A stretch of DNA of 64,000 nucleotides from Clostridium sp. CF012 (GCF_018861755.1 NZ_JAHLEF010000005.1:62001-126000), one strand, 5' to 3'. Counted from the first letter of the stretch, positions 8,374 through 17,098 are shown. Notes: generated by a model from the sequence alone, not told the origin. Made by a program: numbers and translations.

Positions 8374-8994
8374 TTAATAGAATTTTACAAATTCAGCAGT
8401 AGGCTTTCTATACCCTCTTATTTTGCTACTACTTTTGTCTATTTTACCCATGGTAATCATAATAACTGGCACTTCATTTTCTGGAATATTTAATAACTTG
8501 CTGATTTTATCTTTATCAAAATATATCATTGGACATGTATCCCAGTCTTTATTCTTAGCTAAAAGCATAAATAACATTGCTGATATAGATGCATTCCTAA
8601 TAGCTTCATCATGTAGAAAGCCTTTTCCACCATCTTCATATACATGATTAATGCTATCAATTAGAATTTGGTATTCAGTTTTATCTATCATCCCCAGCAT
8701 CATTGACCCTTCATATATGGTTTCCGCTGATAAATAAGCATTTTTATCTCCAGTAACTATTATTGTTGCTGAAGCAGTTTTTATTTTATACTGTTTAAAA
8801 GCCGCATCATAAATTTTATCCGTTAATGATTTATCTTCTACAACATAATAATTAGCATGTTGTAAATTAAATGCAGAAGGCGCCAATGAGAGTTCTGTAA
8901 ATATTTCATTAAAATCTTCTCTTGGTATTACAACATTTTCAATGAATTTGTTAGCCGATCTTCTTTCTCTAACAATTTTTAAAAATTCATTCAT
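8374..8994 (-). CDS. Nitroreductase family protein
   Basis: A 206-residue FMN-dependent nitroreductase-fold protein. The N-terminal signature is present (IVRERRSANKFIENVV), then LSLAPSAFNLQHANYYVVED, and a C-terminal GYRKPTAEFVKFY. Family members reduce nitroaromatics, quinones or other acceptors with NAD(P)H as dimers; the physiological substrate cannot be read here. AGAGGAG precedes the ATG. It is flanked by a tandem hairpin downstream and stands alone. Confidence 0.88.
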   Translation of the reverse strand: MNEFLKIVRERRSANKFIENVVIPREDFNEIFTELSLAPSAFNLQHANYYVVEDKSLTDKIYDAAFKQYKIKTASATIIVTGDKNAYLSAETIYEGSMMLGMIDKTEYQILIDSINHVYEDGGKGFLHDEAIRNASISAMLFMLLAKNKDWDTCPMIYFDKDKISKLLNIPENEVPVIMITMGKIDKSSSKIRGYRKPTAEFVKFY

Positions 8995-9124
8995 TATATA
9001 ATCTCCTCTTTCAAAATAATTTTGTTTTATCTAGATGCATGTCCAACCCTATTATGTTAAATAACTGTTTCATTGTCAATTATTATTTATATCTGCAAAG
9101 AGATAAAACAAAACATAACCTAAT

Positions 9125-9164
9125 ACAAAAAATCCAGGACTAAATCGCATCTCTGCAACCTAGT
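9125..9164 (-). terminator. Terminator of clpB
   Basis: ACTAGGTTGCA and TGCGATTTAGT pair over 11 bp with G-U wobbles and a 4-nt loop, followed on the minus strand after five bases by TTTTTT. It lies 29 nt past the clpB stop. Confidence 0.6.
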
Positions 9165-9192
9165 TCTCAATTTTTGCTGAAACTAAACACAA

Positions 9193-11793
9193 TTATTGAA
9201 TCTTTTCTATTATAATTTGCTGCCCTTTAGCATCTACCCCTATGATAGAGCCCTCACTAATATCTCCCCTGATAATTTTCTTAGCAATAGATGTTTCTAA
9301 GACATTTTCAATATATCTCTTTAGTGGACGTGCACCATAAATTGGATCATAACCTTCTTCTGCCATAAGCTCTTTAGCAGCATCCGTCACCTTCATTGAT
9401 ATATTTTTGTCTTTAAGCCTATTTTTGATATCTTCAAGGAATATATCAACTATACCTTCTATTTCTTTTGTATCTAGTGGTTTAAAGAGTATAATATCAT
9501 CCAATCTATTTAGAAATTCTGGTTTAAACTTTGATTTCAGCTCGCTCATAACTCTATCACGAATATATTGCTCTATACTTCCACTTTCTTTGTTCTCCAA
9601 AAGATAACTACTTCCAATATTTGAAGTCATAATTATTATACAGTTTTTGAAATTCACAATCTTACCTTGATTATCTGTCAGCCTTCCATCGTCTAATATC
9701 TGAAGAAATATATTAAATACATCTTCATGAGCCTTTTCTATTTCATCAAATAACAATACACTATAGGGCTTTCTCCGTACAGCTTCCGTAAGCTGACCAC
9801 CCTCTTCATAACCTACATATCCTGGAGGAGCTCCAATAAGTCTAGAAACAGAATATTTCTCCATATACTCTGACATATCTATTCTTATTATACTTTCTTT
9901 ACTCTCAAACAGCGTTTTAGCTAGTGTTTTAGCAAGTTCCGTTTTCCCAACGCCAGTAGGTCCAAGGAATAAGAATGAACCAATAGGTCTTCTCGGGTCC
10001 TTCATGCCAGCTCTTGCACGAATAACAGCATTGGAAACCGCTATTACCGCTTCCTTCTGACCAATTACCCTTTTTGATAACTCATCTTCAAGCCTTAGGA
10101 GTTTTTTTCTTTCTCCTTCTACTAGATTTGCTACAGGTATTCCAGTCCACTTTGATACTATCTGTGAAATTTCACTTTCTGTTACCTCTTCTTTAAGCAT
10201 AGCTGTTTCATTATTTTCATGTATGCCTTCTTCTTTTTCTTTTATCTGAGCTTCCAGTTTTGGAATTACTCCATATTTAAGCTCCGCCACTTTACTTAAG
10301 TCATATTCTCTTTCTGATTTTTCTATCTCTCCCCTTGAGGCATCGAGCTCTGCTTTTAAATTTCTGATTTCAACTATCTTAGATTTTTCTTTTTCATATT
10401 TTGCTGTCATTTCATTATCTTTATCTTTTAAATTACTTAATTCTTTCTCCAAGACCTCCAACCTTTTCTTTGAAGCCTCATCCTTTTCTTTTGATAGTGC
10501 ATTCTTTTCAATTTCAAGTTGGAATATCTTACGTCTAGTCATGTCCATCTCGGTGGGCATACTATCTATTTCAGTCCTTATCATAGCACAAGCTTCATCT
10601 ATAAGATCTATTGCCTTATCTGGGAGAAATCTCGCGGTTATATATCTATCCGAAAGTTTTGCTGCGGCTATTATGGCTGAATCATGAATTCGTATCCCAT
10701 GATATATTTCAAACTTTTCTTTAAGACCTCTAAGTATTGACACAGCATCTTCAACCGTTGGCTCCTCAACGGTTACTGGTTGAAATCTTCGTTCTAAGGC
10801 CTTATCCTTCTCTAAGTATTTTCTATATTCATCAAAAGTAGTTGCACCGATACAATGAAGGCTTCCTCTGGCCAGAAGTGGCTTTATCATATTTCCTGCA
10901 TCCATAGAACCCTCTGATTTTCCTGCTCCCACTATATTATGAATCTCATCTATAAATAAAATTATTTTACCTTCACTATTTTCTACTTCTTTAAGTACTG
11001 CTTTGAGCCTTTCTTCAAACTCACCTTTAAATTTAGCCCCTGCAATAAGAGCTCCCATATCTAAAGAAAATACTATTTTATTTTTAAGTCCTTCTGGTAC
11101 GTCTCCCTTTACAATTCGTTGGGCAAGTCCCTCCACTATAGCAGTTTTACCTACTCCAGGCTCTCCTATAAGTACAGGATTATTTTTTGTCCTTCTAGAA
11201 AGTATCCTTATAACCCGCCTAATTTCATCATCACGTCCTATTACAGGATCTAATTTATGCTTTTTAGCTTGCTCCACAAGGTTTATTCCATATTTCACCA
11301 ATGCCTCATAAGTACCTTCTGGATCAGGATTTTCGACTCTTTGATTTCCGCGAACCTTCGATAATGCATTCAAAAATTCTTCTTTAGTTATATTAAATTT
11401 CTTTAAAATATCTCCTATCTCTTTAGTCTTTACATCCATAAGACCGAGCATTACATGCTCCACACTTATAAAAGAATCTTTGAATTTTTTAGCTTCATCT
11501 TCTGCTCGCACAAAAACCTCTTCAAACCTTCTAGTAGCATGAACAGATCCTGTATCTGCACCGCTTCCTGTAACTCTCGGCATTCGGTTTACTTCTTTGT
11601 TAATATCCTCATTAAGTTGCCTTATATTCACTCCCATTTTGCTGAATATATTCGGAATGAGCCCATCCTCTTGAGCAATAAGTGCTGCAAATAAATGTAT
11701 TGTATCTATTTGCTGATGATTATTTTTTACTGCTATTAATTGAGCTTCATTTAAGGATTGTTGAACCTTTACCGTTAGCTTTTCCACATCCAT
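9193..11793 (-). CDS. clpB: ATP-dependent chaperone ClpB
   Basis: An 866-residue ClpB/Hsp104 disaggregase. It has the N-terminal double Clp repeat domain, nucleotide-binding domain 1 with Walker A GEPGVGKT and Walker [10 protein letters not shown], the long coiled-coil middle domain rich in Glu/Lys (about residues 400-530), and domain 2 with GPTGVGKT and [12 protein letters not shown]. The middle domain separates it from ClpA/ClpC. It resolves protein aggregates with DnaK. AAGGGAGGG precedes the ATG. A TG-extended -10 (TGATATAAT) lies 39-47 nt upstream, and a CIRCE-controlled promoter lies about 400 nt upstream beyond two terminator-like hairpins, so heat control may be indirect or by read-through. 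I saw no CtsR box. Confidence 0.97.
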   Translation of the reverse strand: MDVEKLTVKVQQSLNEAQLIAVKNNHQQIDTIHLFAALIAQEDGLIPNIFSKMGVNIRQLNEDINKEVNRMPRVTGSGADTGSVHATRRFEEVFVRAEDEAKKFKDSFISVEHVMLGLMDVKTKEIGDILKKFNITKEEFLNALSKVRGNQRVENPDPEGTYEALVKYGINLVEQAKKHKLDPVIGRDDEIRRVIRILSRRTKNNPVLIGEPGVGKTAIVEGLAQRIVKGDVPEGLKNKIVFSLDMGALIAGAKFKGEFEERLKAVLKEVENSEGKIILFIDEIHNIVGAGKSEGSMDAGNMIKPLLARGSLHCIGATTFDEYRKYLEKDKALERRFQPVTVEEPTVEDAVSILRGLKEKFEIYHGIRIHDSAIIAAAKLSDRYITARFLPDKAIDLIDEACAMIRTEIDSMPTEMDMTRRKIFQLEIEKNALSKEKDEASKKRLEVLEKELSNLKDKDNEMTAKYEKEKSKIVEIRNLKAELDASRGEIEKSEREYDLSKVAELKYGVIPKLEAQIKEKEEGIHENNETAMLKEEVTESEISQIVSKWTGIPVANLVEGERKKLLRLEDELSKRVIGQKEAVIAVSNAVIRARAGMKDPRRPIGSFLFLGPTGVGKTELAKTLAKTLFESKESIIRIDMSEYMEKYSVSRLIGAPPGYVGYEEGGQLTEAVRRKPYSVLLFDEIEKAHEDVFNIFLQILDDGRLTDNQGKIVNFKNCIIIMTSNIGSSYLLENKESGSIEQYIRDRVMSELKSKFKPEFLNRLDDIILFKPLDTKEIEGIVDIFLEDIKNRLKDKNISMKVTDAAKELMAEEGYDPIYGARPLKRYIENVLETSIAKKIIRGDISEGSIIGVDAKGQQIIIEKIQ

Positions 11794-11831
11794 AAAATAA
11801 CCCTCCCTTTAGTTTGAATATTTCTACTATT

Positions 11832-11840
11832 ATTATATCA
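11832..11840 (-). promoter_or_regulatory. Extended -10 promoter element of clpB
   Basis: On the minus strand TGATATAAT is a perfect -10 hexamer with a TG extension, 39-47 nt before the clpB ATG. No good -35 is present at 17 nt, which is usual for extended -10 promoters. It offers clpB a promoter separate from the CIRCE one. Confidence 0.5.
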
Positions 11841-11910
11841 CTAACTAATCTATTAATGCTAGATGCTAACTCCTTAGGTATCGCACCCAATATTCAGTGA
11901 TTTCATATAA

Positions 11911-11941
11911 AAATAACAAAAGCACTTACTCAAGTAAGTGC
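11911..11941 (-). terminator. Terminator after the 36-residue basic protein gene
   Basis: GCACTTACT and AGTAAGTGC form a 9-bp stem closed by two bases (a 4-nt effective loop), followed on the minus strand by TTTTGTTATTTTT. It lies between the small gene and clpB. Confidence 0.75.
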
Positions 11942-11950
11942 CTTTTGTTG

Positions 11951-12061
11951 TTATTTTTTAGGTTTTCTTGCTTTGACTTTTGTGACGACTGGTGCAAGCT
12001 CAGTACCTTTTTCAATTATCTTTTTCTTTTTTTTCACCTTGTTCGGATTTTTATCTCCCAT
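11951..12061 (-). CDS. Small lysine-rich protein, 36 residues
   Basis: An ATG at 12061 with AGGGGTGA about 7 nt upstream opens a 36-codon frame. The product starts MGDKNPNKVKKKKK, continues IIEKGTELAPVV and ends KVKARKPKK, about one third lysine. Short MGDK/MADK-type basic proteins of this look are common in bacterial genomes and usually annotated as hypothetical; no function is known to me. It sits between two terminator-like hairpins, downstream of a CIRCE element and upstream of clpB, so heat-shock control is possible. The good ribosome site and own terminator argue that it is real. Confidence 0.7.
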   Translation of the reverse strand: MGDKNPNKVKKKKKIIEKGTELAPVVTKVKARKPKK

Positions 12062-12138
12062 TTAGTTTCACCCCTTATCTCTTATCCATTTTTAGGGATA
12101 TATATAAATTATGGATATATTTGTGTTGATTGCCTATC

Positions 12139-12171
12139 AAAAAAGCCACTTCCATAAAAAAAGCGACTTTT
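12139..12171 (-). terminator. Terminator-like hairpin just after CIRCE
   Basis: On the minus strand AAAAGTCGCTT pairs with AAGTGGCTTTT over 11 bp with two G-U pairs and a 9-nt loop, followed by TTTTTT. It ends about 57 nt past the CIRCE element, so transcripts from that promoter would meet it within roughly 80 nt. Confidence 0.65.
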
Positions 12172-12195
12172 AATAGTTCTATTAACTCATTCTTT

Positions 12196-12222
12196 TTAGC
12201 ACTCTCTAGTAACGAGTGCTAA
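12196..12222 (-). promoter_or_regulatory. CIRCE element (HrcA operator)
   Basis: TTAGCACTC-N9-GAGTGCTAA is an exact copy of the CIRCE consensus bound by the heat-shock repressor HrcA. It starts 7 nt after a minus-strand -10, the usual CIRCE position. The genes downstream are the 36-residue protein gene and clpB. Confidence 0.93.
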
Positions 12223-12229
12223 TTCATCC

Positions 12230-12258
12230 ACTATATCACACAATTACTACTAAGTCTA
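12230..12258 (-). promoter_or_regulatory. Promoter ahead of CIRCE
   Basis: On the minus strand TAGACT (12258-12253) and TATAGT (12235-12230) are separated by 17 nt. They match the vegetative -35/-10 consensus in four and five of six bases and would start transcription inside CIRCE, heading toward the small gene and clpB. Confidence 0.6.
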
Positions 12259-12376
12259 GCTTAACTGCCAATTGTTCTTGACTCTAACTGAATTCATTGG
12301 AATAATCAAAAAATAATATACTTACAATAATAATAGCCAAATTATATTTGCGTGCATTTATAATTGTCTTTGTATA

Positions 12377-12679
12377 TTATTTAAGCATTGCCTGTGCTAT
12401 TTGTATAAGTTGCTCTTTACTTAATGCTTCCAGATACCTTTGACGTTCAATAAATGTGCACTCTTCTAAAAGTCTTCTTTCTTTACTAGTTTTTATATAA
12501 ATACCAGAAAGCATTAAATCTTGACTACTACAATCCATGTAATGCCTTTTCCATATGTTATAATATTTAGTCGCAATAATTTCATTGTAACCTTTCTCCA
12601 TTAACTTCCTAATACCTGTTTTTCTATCTTGCTTTTCACAGCATTCACAAAGCTTATATATTTCTTCCAGCTTTATCAT
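12377..12679 (-). CDS. Hypothetical protein, 100 residues
   Basis: I do not recognise this protein. It is charged and helical in appearance, with an N-terminal CECC cluster (Cys12, Cys14, Cys15) and single cysteines later (DCSS, EECTF). The C-terminal half is amphipathic (ERQRYLEALSKEQLIQIAQAM). No membrane segment or signal peptide is seen. GAAGAAGGGAAAG precedes the ATG. It stands between the CIRCE region and the YbaK-like gene, both in the same direction but about 290 nt or more away. A small DNA- or metal-binding protein is possible but unsupported. Confidence 0.6.
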   Translation of the reverse strand: MIKLEEIYKLCECCEKQDRKTGIRKLMEKGYNEIIATKYYNIWKRHYMDCSSQDLMLSGIYIKTSKERRLLEECTFIERQRYLEALSKEQLIQIAQAMLK

Positions 12680-12968
12680 TTTTCTTTCCCTTCTTCCTTA
12701 CCCAACAGGAAACATAAAAATACGGCTTCCTGTTTATTTTATCCATCTATACAGAATTTTTACTCATATTATTAATTTGCCCCAAAAGTAAAAAGGCCCA
12801 GAACATAAATCTGAAACCTAATTTTTCCAATAAAGAATCCAAAAGAGCTTTATCTCTTAATGTTGTTATTGTTTATTTACACATGTCTACAGTTTACATT
12901 ATAGCATATATTTCACTTAAATATATGTGAAATATATGTTAATGTCAAACATACAAACAACATTCTAT

Positions 12969-13445
12969 TTATTTATCTTCCCAGCCCTTACCAACATCTA
13001 TCCACTTTTTACTTTGCGAATATTTATGGAGTTCCTCGCAGGTAAGTTTAATAGCTGAATTGCTACTTCCACAAGCAGGATAAACGGTAACAAATCGCTT
13101 AAGAGATTTATCTAAAAATACAGGTATATCATTTTCTAAACCAAAGGGACATACTCCACCTACTGCATGTCCTGTATATTCGAGGGTTTCATCCGGTGTT
13201 AGCATCTTTGCTTTAAACCCAAATTCATCCTTAAATTTCCTATTATCTGTTTTTGCATCACCTGCTGTAACTATAAGCATAGCACCTTCTCCATTTTTAA
13301 AACAGATAGTCTTAGCAATCCTTGCAGGCTCTACACCCACTGCCTCCGCCGCGAGTTCCACAGTAGCACTGGATGTTACAAACTCTAAAATGTCTTTATC
13401 CTTATCCCATTTTTTAAAATACTCCTTAACAGTATCTATAGCCAT
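12969..13445 (-). CDS. YbaK/EbsC-type aminoacyl-tRNA deacylase
   Basis: A 158-residue YbaK/ProX domain protein. Proteins of this family hydrolyse mischarged tRNAs in trans, typically Cys-tRNA(Pro) or Ala-tRNA(Pro). The sequence shows ARIAKTICFKNGEGAMLIVT, then TPDETLEYTGHAVGGVCPFG, the family's glycine-rich substrate loop, and FVTVYPACGSSNSAIKL. It is the stand-alone form with no synthetase domain. AAAGGATGAT precedes the ATG. The exact tRNA substrate is uncertain. The gene appears monocistronic. Confidence 0.88.
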   Translation of the reverse strand: MAIDTVKEYFKKWDKDKDILEFVTSSATVELAAEAVGVEPARIAKTICFKNGEGAMLIVTAGDAKTDNRKFKDEFGFKAKMLTPDETLEYTGHAVGGVCPFGLENDIPVFLDKSLKRFVTVYPACGSSNSAIKLTCEELHKYSQSKKWIDVGKGWEDK

Positions 13446-13674
13446 AATTTATCATCCTTTCAATTTATTACGTAATTTTCACTTCTACCAATTTTAACTT
13501 TAAAATCATATCTCTAATCTTATTATAGTCTATATTCATTAATATTAGTGTACAATTTGATATAACCATTCTTTACACTTTCATTAAATTAAATATCACA
13601 ACCATTTAAGCATTTATTTTATTAATCTTTCGATATATTTTGTAACCTATTGGCACCAAATTGCGCCATCATTG

Positions 13675-13703
13675 TTGCCTTAAGGTTCCAATTATGTTAT
13701 ACT
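13675..13703 (+). promoter_or_regulatory. Promoter of the XRE-DUF1538 operon
   Basis: TTGCCT and TATACT are separated by exactly 17 nt, matching the vegetative consensus in four and five of six bases. Transcription would start near 13710, which rules out the ATG at 13650 as the start of the regulator. An imperfect repeat TGGC-N10-GCCA (13651-13668) just upstream could be a binding site. Confidence 0.65.
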
Positions 13704-13733
13704 GTATACATATATTATATAAATGGAGGTTTT

Positions 13734-14072
13734 ATGGTGAGCGATATCGGAAAATTTATTCTTGAGCATCGAACTGCAAGAAATTTATCTACTCGTAAAC
13801 TAGCTGCACTGGCAGACATTAGTCATACAGAAATCCATCGACTTGAAAATGGAGAAAGAAAGAATCCATCACCACTGTTATTAAAATGCATAGCTAACGC
13901 GCTAGCTTTACCCTATGAAGATATTATGAGAGCTGCAGGCTATATGGATATTATCGCTACTACTACACACCTTTCTGGCATTGATGATTTAACAGACCAA
14001 GAGATAGAAGAAGTAAATAATTTTATTGAGTTTTTGCGTAATAAACGAATTAAGCAAAACTCTAAATCCTAG
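13734..14072 (+). CDS. XRE-family DNA-binding protein
   Basis: A helix-turn-helix protein of 113 residues. HTH_3 domain: FILEHRTARNLSTRKLAALA, then DISHTEIHRLENGERKNPSP, followed by a short acidic/helical tail ending EFLRNKRIKQ. I choose the ATG at 13734, because the promoter at 13675-13703 lies inside the longer frame and GGAGG is 4 nt upstream; the GTG at 13737 gives 7-nt spacing and is an alternative. The DUF1538 gene follows 33 nt later, so it is likely a local regulator of that membrane protein. Ligand unknown. Confidence 0.85.
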   Translation: MVSDIGKFILEHRTARNLSTRKLAALADISHTEIHRLENGERKNPSPLLLKCIANALALPYEDIMRAAGYMDIIATTTHLSGIDDLTDQEIEEVNNFIEFLRNKRIKQNSKS

Positions 14073-14105
14073 TTTTTAAACTTTATGAACGGACGTGATG
14101 TATAT

Positions 14106-15602
14106 TTGAATATCCTTATTAAAAAATTTAAAGAAGTTTTATTTTCTGTACTCCCAATTACTTTGATAGTATTACTATTGAATTTTACAATTATTCCTCT
14201 TGAAACGCATCTAATACTTAGATTTCTATTAGGTACAATTTTCATAATATTGGGACTATCTATATTTTTACTTGGTGTTGATACTGGAGTTACCCCTATT
14301 GGTACTTTAATGGGAAGTTCTCTTGCTAAAAACGGTAAAGTAATGGTCTTAAGTATTTCCGGATTAATACTTGGTTTTTTTATTACAATCGCTGAACCTG
14401 ATTTGCATATTCTTGCTAGCCAAGTTAGTAACGTAACATCAGGATTAATAACTAAAGTTTCGATTTTAGTCATTGTATCCATTGGTATTGCAATTATGCT
14501 ATCTATAGGTTTATTAAGAATAGTTTATAATAAATCACTGCATAAAATATTAACTGTAATATATTTGGTTATTTTCGCGCTATCTTTATTCACATCTTCC
14601 GAATTTTTAGCAATATCATTTGATGCTTCGGGTGCTACTACGGGGGCAATGACTGTCCCATTTATATTGGCTCTTGCCTTAGGAGTTTCTTCACTAAAAA
14701 AAGATGGAATAGCTTCTGAGGAAGATAGTTTTGGACTAGTAGCCATAGCCTCTACAGGCGCTATTTTATCCGTTATTATTATGAGCATTATATCAACATC
14801 TGATAAAGTTACTGGTTCCCTAACAAATAGTACTGTCGGCTCAACCTCAATTATAAATCCATTTATTGAAAAATTGCCAACTATGATAACTGAAGTTTTT
14901 TTCACTTTGCTTCCATTATTATTATTGTTTCTTATATTCAATAAAATATCATTTAAGCTTTCGAAGAAGTCATTTTTAAAGATATTAAAAGGTCTTTTAT
15001 ATTCTTACATTGGATTAGTCTTATTTTTAACCGGAGTAAATGCTGGTTTTATAGAAATTGGAAGGGTAGTAGGCTACAGCGTTGCTTCCTTAAATAATGA
15101 TTGGATTCTTATCCTTGTTGGTTTTGTACTTGGATTAGTAGTAATATTAGCCGAGCCAGCTGTTCATGTACTCACTAATCAGATAGAAGCTGTAACCCAT
15201 GGACATATAAAAAAGAATGTAGTAATTTTCACTCTTTCTATAGGAGTTGCCTTTGCCGTAGCACTATCAATGTTAAGAATAATTATACCCGAAATTCAGT
15301 TGTGGCATTTTCTTTTGCCAGGATACACAATTTCAGTTATTATGTCATATTTTGTGCCGAAGCTATTCGTAGGAATAGCATTTGACTCTGGCGGCGTTGC
15401 TTCCGGACCAATGACAGCCACTTTTATTTTAGCCTTTGCACAAGGTGCCGCTGACTCCATGGAAGGGGCCAACGTATTAATCGATGGGTTTGGTATAATT
15501 GCCATGGTGGCTTTAACCCCCTTAATTGCTTTGCAAATTTTAGGTTTAATTTTTAAAAGTAAAGCTAAAAAAGTAGAGCTAAAGGCCAACACAAAAACAT
15601 AA
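14106..15602 (+). CDS. DUF1538 family membrane protein with internal duplication
   Basis: A roughly 498-residue membrane protein made of two homologous halves. LGVDTGVTPIGTLMGSSLAK and ITIAEPDLHILASQVS in the first half match LTGVNAGFIEIGRVVGYSVA and VILAEPAVHVLTNQIE in the second; AFDSGGVASGPMTATFILAF repeats SFDASGATTGAMTVPFILAL. I recognise it as DUF1538, a family of presumed transporters without assigned substrate. The paired AEP-H and FD-G-T-GPMT motifs suggest a two-fold pseudo-symmetric pore. GGACGTGAT, one mismatch from the ideal ribosome site, lies 6 nt before TTG at 14106, so I prefer this to the ATG at 14085. It is co-transcribed with the XRE regulator and ends at a hairpin terminator. 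Confidence 0.85.
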   Translation: MNILIKKFKEVLFSVLPITLIVLLLNFTIIPLETHLILRFLLGTIFIILGLSIFLLGVDTGVTPIGTLMGSSLAKNGKVMVLSISGLILGFFITIAEPDLHILASQVSNVTSGLITKVSILVIVSIGIAIMLSIGLLRIVYNKSLHKILTVIYLVIFALSLFTSSEFLAISFDASGATTGAMTVPFILALALGVSSLKKDGIASEEDSFGLVAIASTGAILSVIIMSIISTSDKVTGSLTNSTVGSTSIINPFIEKLPTMITEVFFTLLPLLLLFLIFNKISFKLSKKSFLKILKGLLYSYIGLVLFLTGVNAGFIEIGRVVGYSVASLNNDWILILVGFVLGLVVILAEPAVHVLTNQIEAVTHGHIKKNVVIFTLSIGVAFAVALSMLRIIIPEIQLWHFLLPGYTISVIMSYFVPKLFVGIAFDSGGVASGPMTATFILAFAQGAADSMEGANVLIDGFGIIAMVALTPLIALQILGLIFKSKAKKVELKANTKT

Positions 15603-15618
15603 ATATTTTTGTGTTGGC
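15585..15618 (+). terminator. Terminator overlapping the DUF1538 stop codon
   Basis: GCCAACACAAAAA and TTTTTGTGTTGGC form a perfect 13-bp stem with an 8-nt loop; the TAA stop lies in the loop. A short T-rich tail follows, and a stronger bidirectional terminator comes 20 nt later. Confidence 0.65.
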
Positions 15619-15636
15619 TTTACTCCTATATTGCAA

Positions 15637-15669
15637 AAAAAATGCACAGATGATAACTGTGCATTTTTT
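15637..15669. terminator. Bidirectional terminator between DUF1538 and HD genes
   Basis: AAAAAATGCACAG and CTGTGCATTTTTT form a 13-bp stem with a 7-nt loop and provide U-tracts on both strands. It separates convergent genes. Confidence 0.85.
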
Positions 15670-15700
15670 AAATTATTCTTATTGAGCTTCAAGTAAGGTT

Positions 15701-16267
15701 CTACACTCCAAGCTTCTCTGAAATTTTCAACATCGCATTTAAAGAAAGCTCTGCAAATTCCTCAAAAGTAATTCCTAAATTTACAATGGAATACATGGCT
15801 TCTCTATTAGCACTAGCAGCGAATCTTGTGTCTTTCATTCTTTTTACTATAGATTTTACTTTTACATTTGAAAGTTTTTTATCTGGATAGGCAAGAGCAA
15901 TAGCCGTAATAAATCCGGTTATAGGGTCACCAGCATAAGCCGCCGCATCCATTTTACTGATTATTTTTGTTCCATTTAACGGGTTATGTGCACATATTGA
16001 ATGGTATATTCGTTCATTACCAAAACCTTCTGTTTTTAATATCTCTACTGCAGTGGGGCCGTGAAGTTCTGGATTTTTAAGCCAATCTATAGTTGTTTCA
16101 TCTAAGTCATGCAATAGACCTGTTATTCCCCACTCTTTTTTATTTTCAGGCTCTAATTTTTCAGCTAAAGCGCTCATTACAGCCTCAACAGCATAACAAT
16201 GAAGGACTAATTTATCATTCTTCAAATGTTTAAGTAAAAGTTCTTCTGCCTTATCTCTATCACTCAT
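15701..16267 (-). CDS. HD-domain (HDIG-type) predicted hydrolase
   Basis: A 188-residue HD superfamily protein. Metal ligands are seen in LHCYAVEAV (His), GLLHDLDET (the HD pair) and later SKMDAAAYAGDPITGF. The layout is that of the small HDIG proteins often annotated as predicted phosphohydrolases acting on nucleotides or similar phosphoesters. AAAGGATGAT lies before the ATG at 16267; the upstream ATG at 16276 overlaps that site and is less likely. It ends against a shared terminator and follows the rhomboid gene by about 85 nt, possibly as an operon. Confidence 0.85.
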   Translation of the reverse strand: MSDRDKAEELLLKHLKNDKLVLHCYAVEAVMSALAEKLEPENKKEWGITGLLHDLDETTIDWLKNPELHGPTAVEILKTEGFGNERIYHSICAHNPLNGTKIISKMDAAAYAGDPITGFITAIALAYPDKKLSNVKVKSIVKRMKDTRFAASANREAMYSIVNLGITFEEFAELSLNAMLKISEKLGV

Positions 16268-16352
16268 ATTTATCATCCTTTCTTCTATTGTTTTTTAGTC
16301 AATTATATCACTAAAATTACCTTTTTTCATTGTTAACTCTCTATATATTTTC

Positions 16353-16916
16353 TTAATGTTTAATCTTAAAAGCAAATAACGCCCCAAAGCCTCCACCAAT
16401 AATATGTGCAAGTTGAGATATATTATCCTGAGCAAAAGCACCTCCAAAAATTTCCTTACCAACAAATACAAAAAACACAATTATTAAAGTAAGTGGAATT
16501 TTACCCTTCTCAGCATTTGTAAAGGAGCTTAGAATAATAAACATATAAACAATGCCACTAGCACCCATAAGAGCATTGCCAGAGAAAATTACGTGGATTA
16601 TTCCAGTAACCAAAGCTGTTACTAATATTAACTTCACTAAAACTTTTGAACCATATTTTTCTTCTAGCATAGGTCCAGTTATTAAAATTATTATGAAATT
16701 TCCTGAAAAATGAGCCCAATTAGCATGACCTAATATATAAGAAAAAAGCCTTATATATTGAAGCGGATCTAAAAAAGAGGTTCTATAATTTGAAAAAAGA
16801 AAGGAAGTCAAAGAACCATTTGTTAAGTAACCTAGTAAATAGCTAATAAGAGCTAAAAAAGTAAAAGTCAATATCACTGGTGAATTGTATTGTATTTTCT
16901 TTAATTTTGTAATCAT
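16353..16916 (-). CDS. Rhomboid-family intramembrane serine protease
   Basis: A 187-residue membrane protein with six hydrophobic segments. The rhomboid signatures are present: HANWAHFSGNF in helix 2 (the HxxxxHxxxN pattern), GASG with catalytic Ser120 (ALMGASGIVY), and catalytic His171 in QLAHIIGGGFGA. These proteases cut substrates within the membrane; in Gram-positives they affect cell division and nutrient transport. I start at the ATG at 16916, with GGGGGG 7 nt upstream; the ATG at 16931 lies before that site. An 18-bp hairpin stands directly upstream of the ribosome site and might regulate the gene. Confidence 0.9.
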   Translation of the reverse strand: MITKLKKIQYNSPVILTFTFLALISYLLGYLTNGSLTSFLFSNYRTSFLDPLQYIRLFSYILGHANWAHFSGNFIIILITGPMLEEKYGSKVLVKLILVTALVTGIIHVIFSGNALMGASGIVYMFIILSSFTNAEKGKIPLTLIIVFFVFVGKEIFGGAFAQDNISQLAHIIGGGFGALFAFKIKH

Positions 16917-16935
16917 TATATTTCCCCCCATTTGA

Positions 16936-16983
16936 ATTCATAATAAAAGAGTAACTTAATTTAAATACTCTTTTATTATGAAT
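16936..16983 (-). other. 18-bp hairpin in the rhomboid gene leader
   Basis: ATTCATAATAAAAGAGTA and its exact complement (16966-16983) are separated by 12 nt. The stem ends 6 nt from the poly-G ribosome site of the rhomboid gene. No U-tract follows on the minus strand. It may be a translational control or mRNA-stability element. Confidence 0.4.
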
Positions 16984-17064
16984 ATACTATTTGAATAAGT
17001 CAATAAGTAAGCTCAGTCATTCTACATTAGCATTTCCAATTTTTCATGTATCCGTAAGACAATT

Positions 17065-17098
17065 AACACCCTAGGAGCTGAAAATCTCCTAGGGTGTT
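17065..17098. terminator. Hairpin terminator downstream of the 55-residue gene
   Basis: AACACCCTAGGAG and its exact complement form a 13-bp stem with an 8-nt loop. The T-tract is better on the plus strand (TTTT), but the only candidate gene feeding it is the small gene at 17147-17314 on the minus strand. Confidence 0.65.

Noticed and set aside
11897-12157. Plus-strand frame of 86 codons opposite the small basic gene
   Set aside because: It is Phe/Leu/Ser-rich, reads through both hairpins, and mirrors the lysine-rich gene; no ribosome site.
13651-13666. TGGCACCAAATTGCG as a second sigma-54 promoter
   Set aside because: Only four bases separate TGGCAC and TTGC instead of five, and a good vegetative promoter lies just downstream.
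13650-13733. Longer start for the XRE regulator (ATG at 13650)
   Set aside because: The promoter -35 and -10 lie within this extension, so it would not be transcribed; GGAGG sits at 13725.
14069-14482. Minus-strand frame of 137 codons inside the DUF1538 gene
   Set aside because: Antisense to a duplicated, well-conserved protein; typical mirror frame of a membrane protein gene. The same applies to 14525-14941 and 15296-15592.
16295-16480. Minus-strand frame of 61 codons overlapping the rhomboid gene
   Set aside because: Out-of-frame shadow of the rhomboid 3' end, Leu-rich and without ribosome site.
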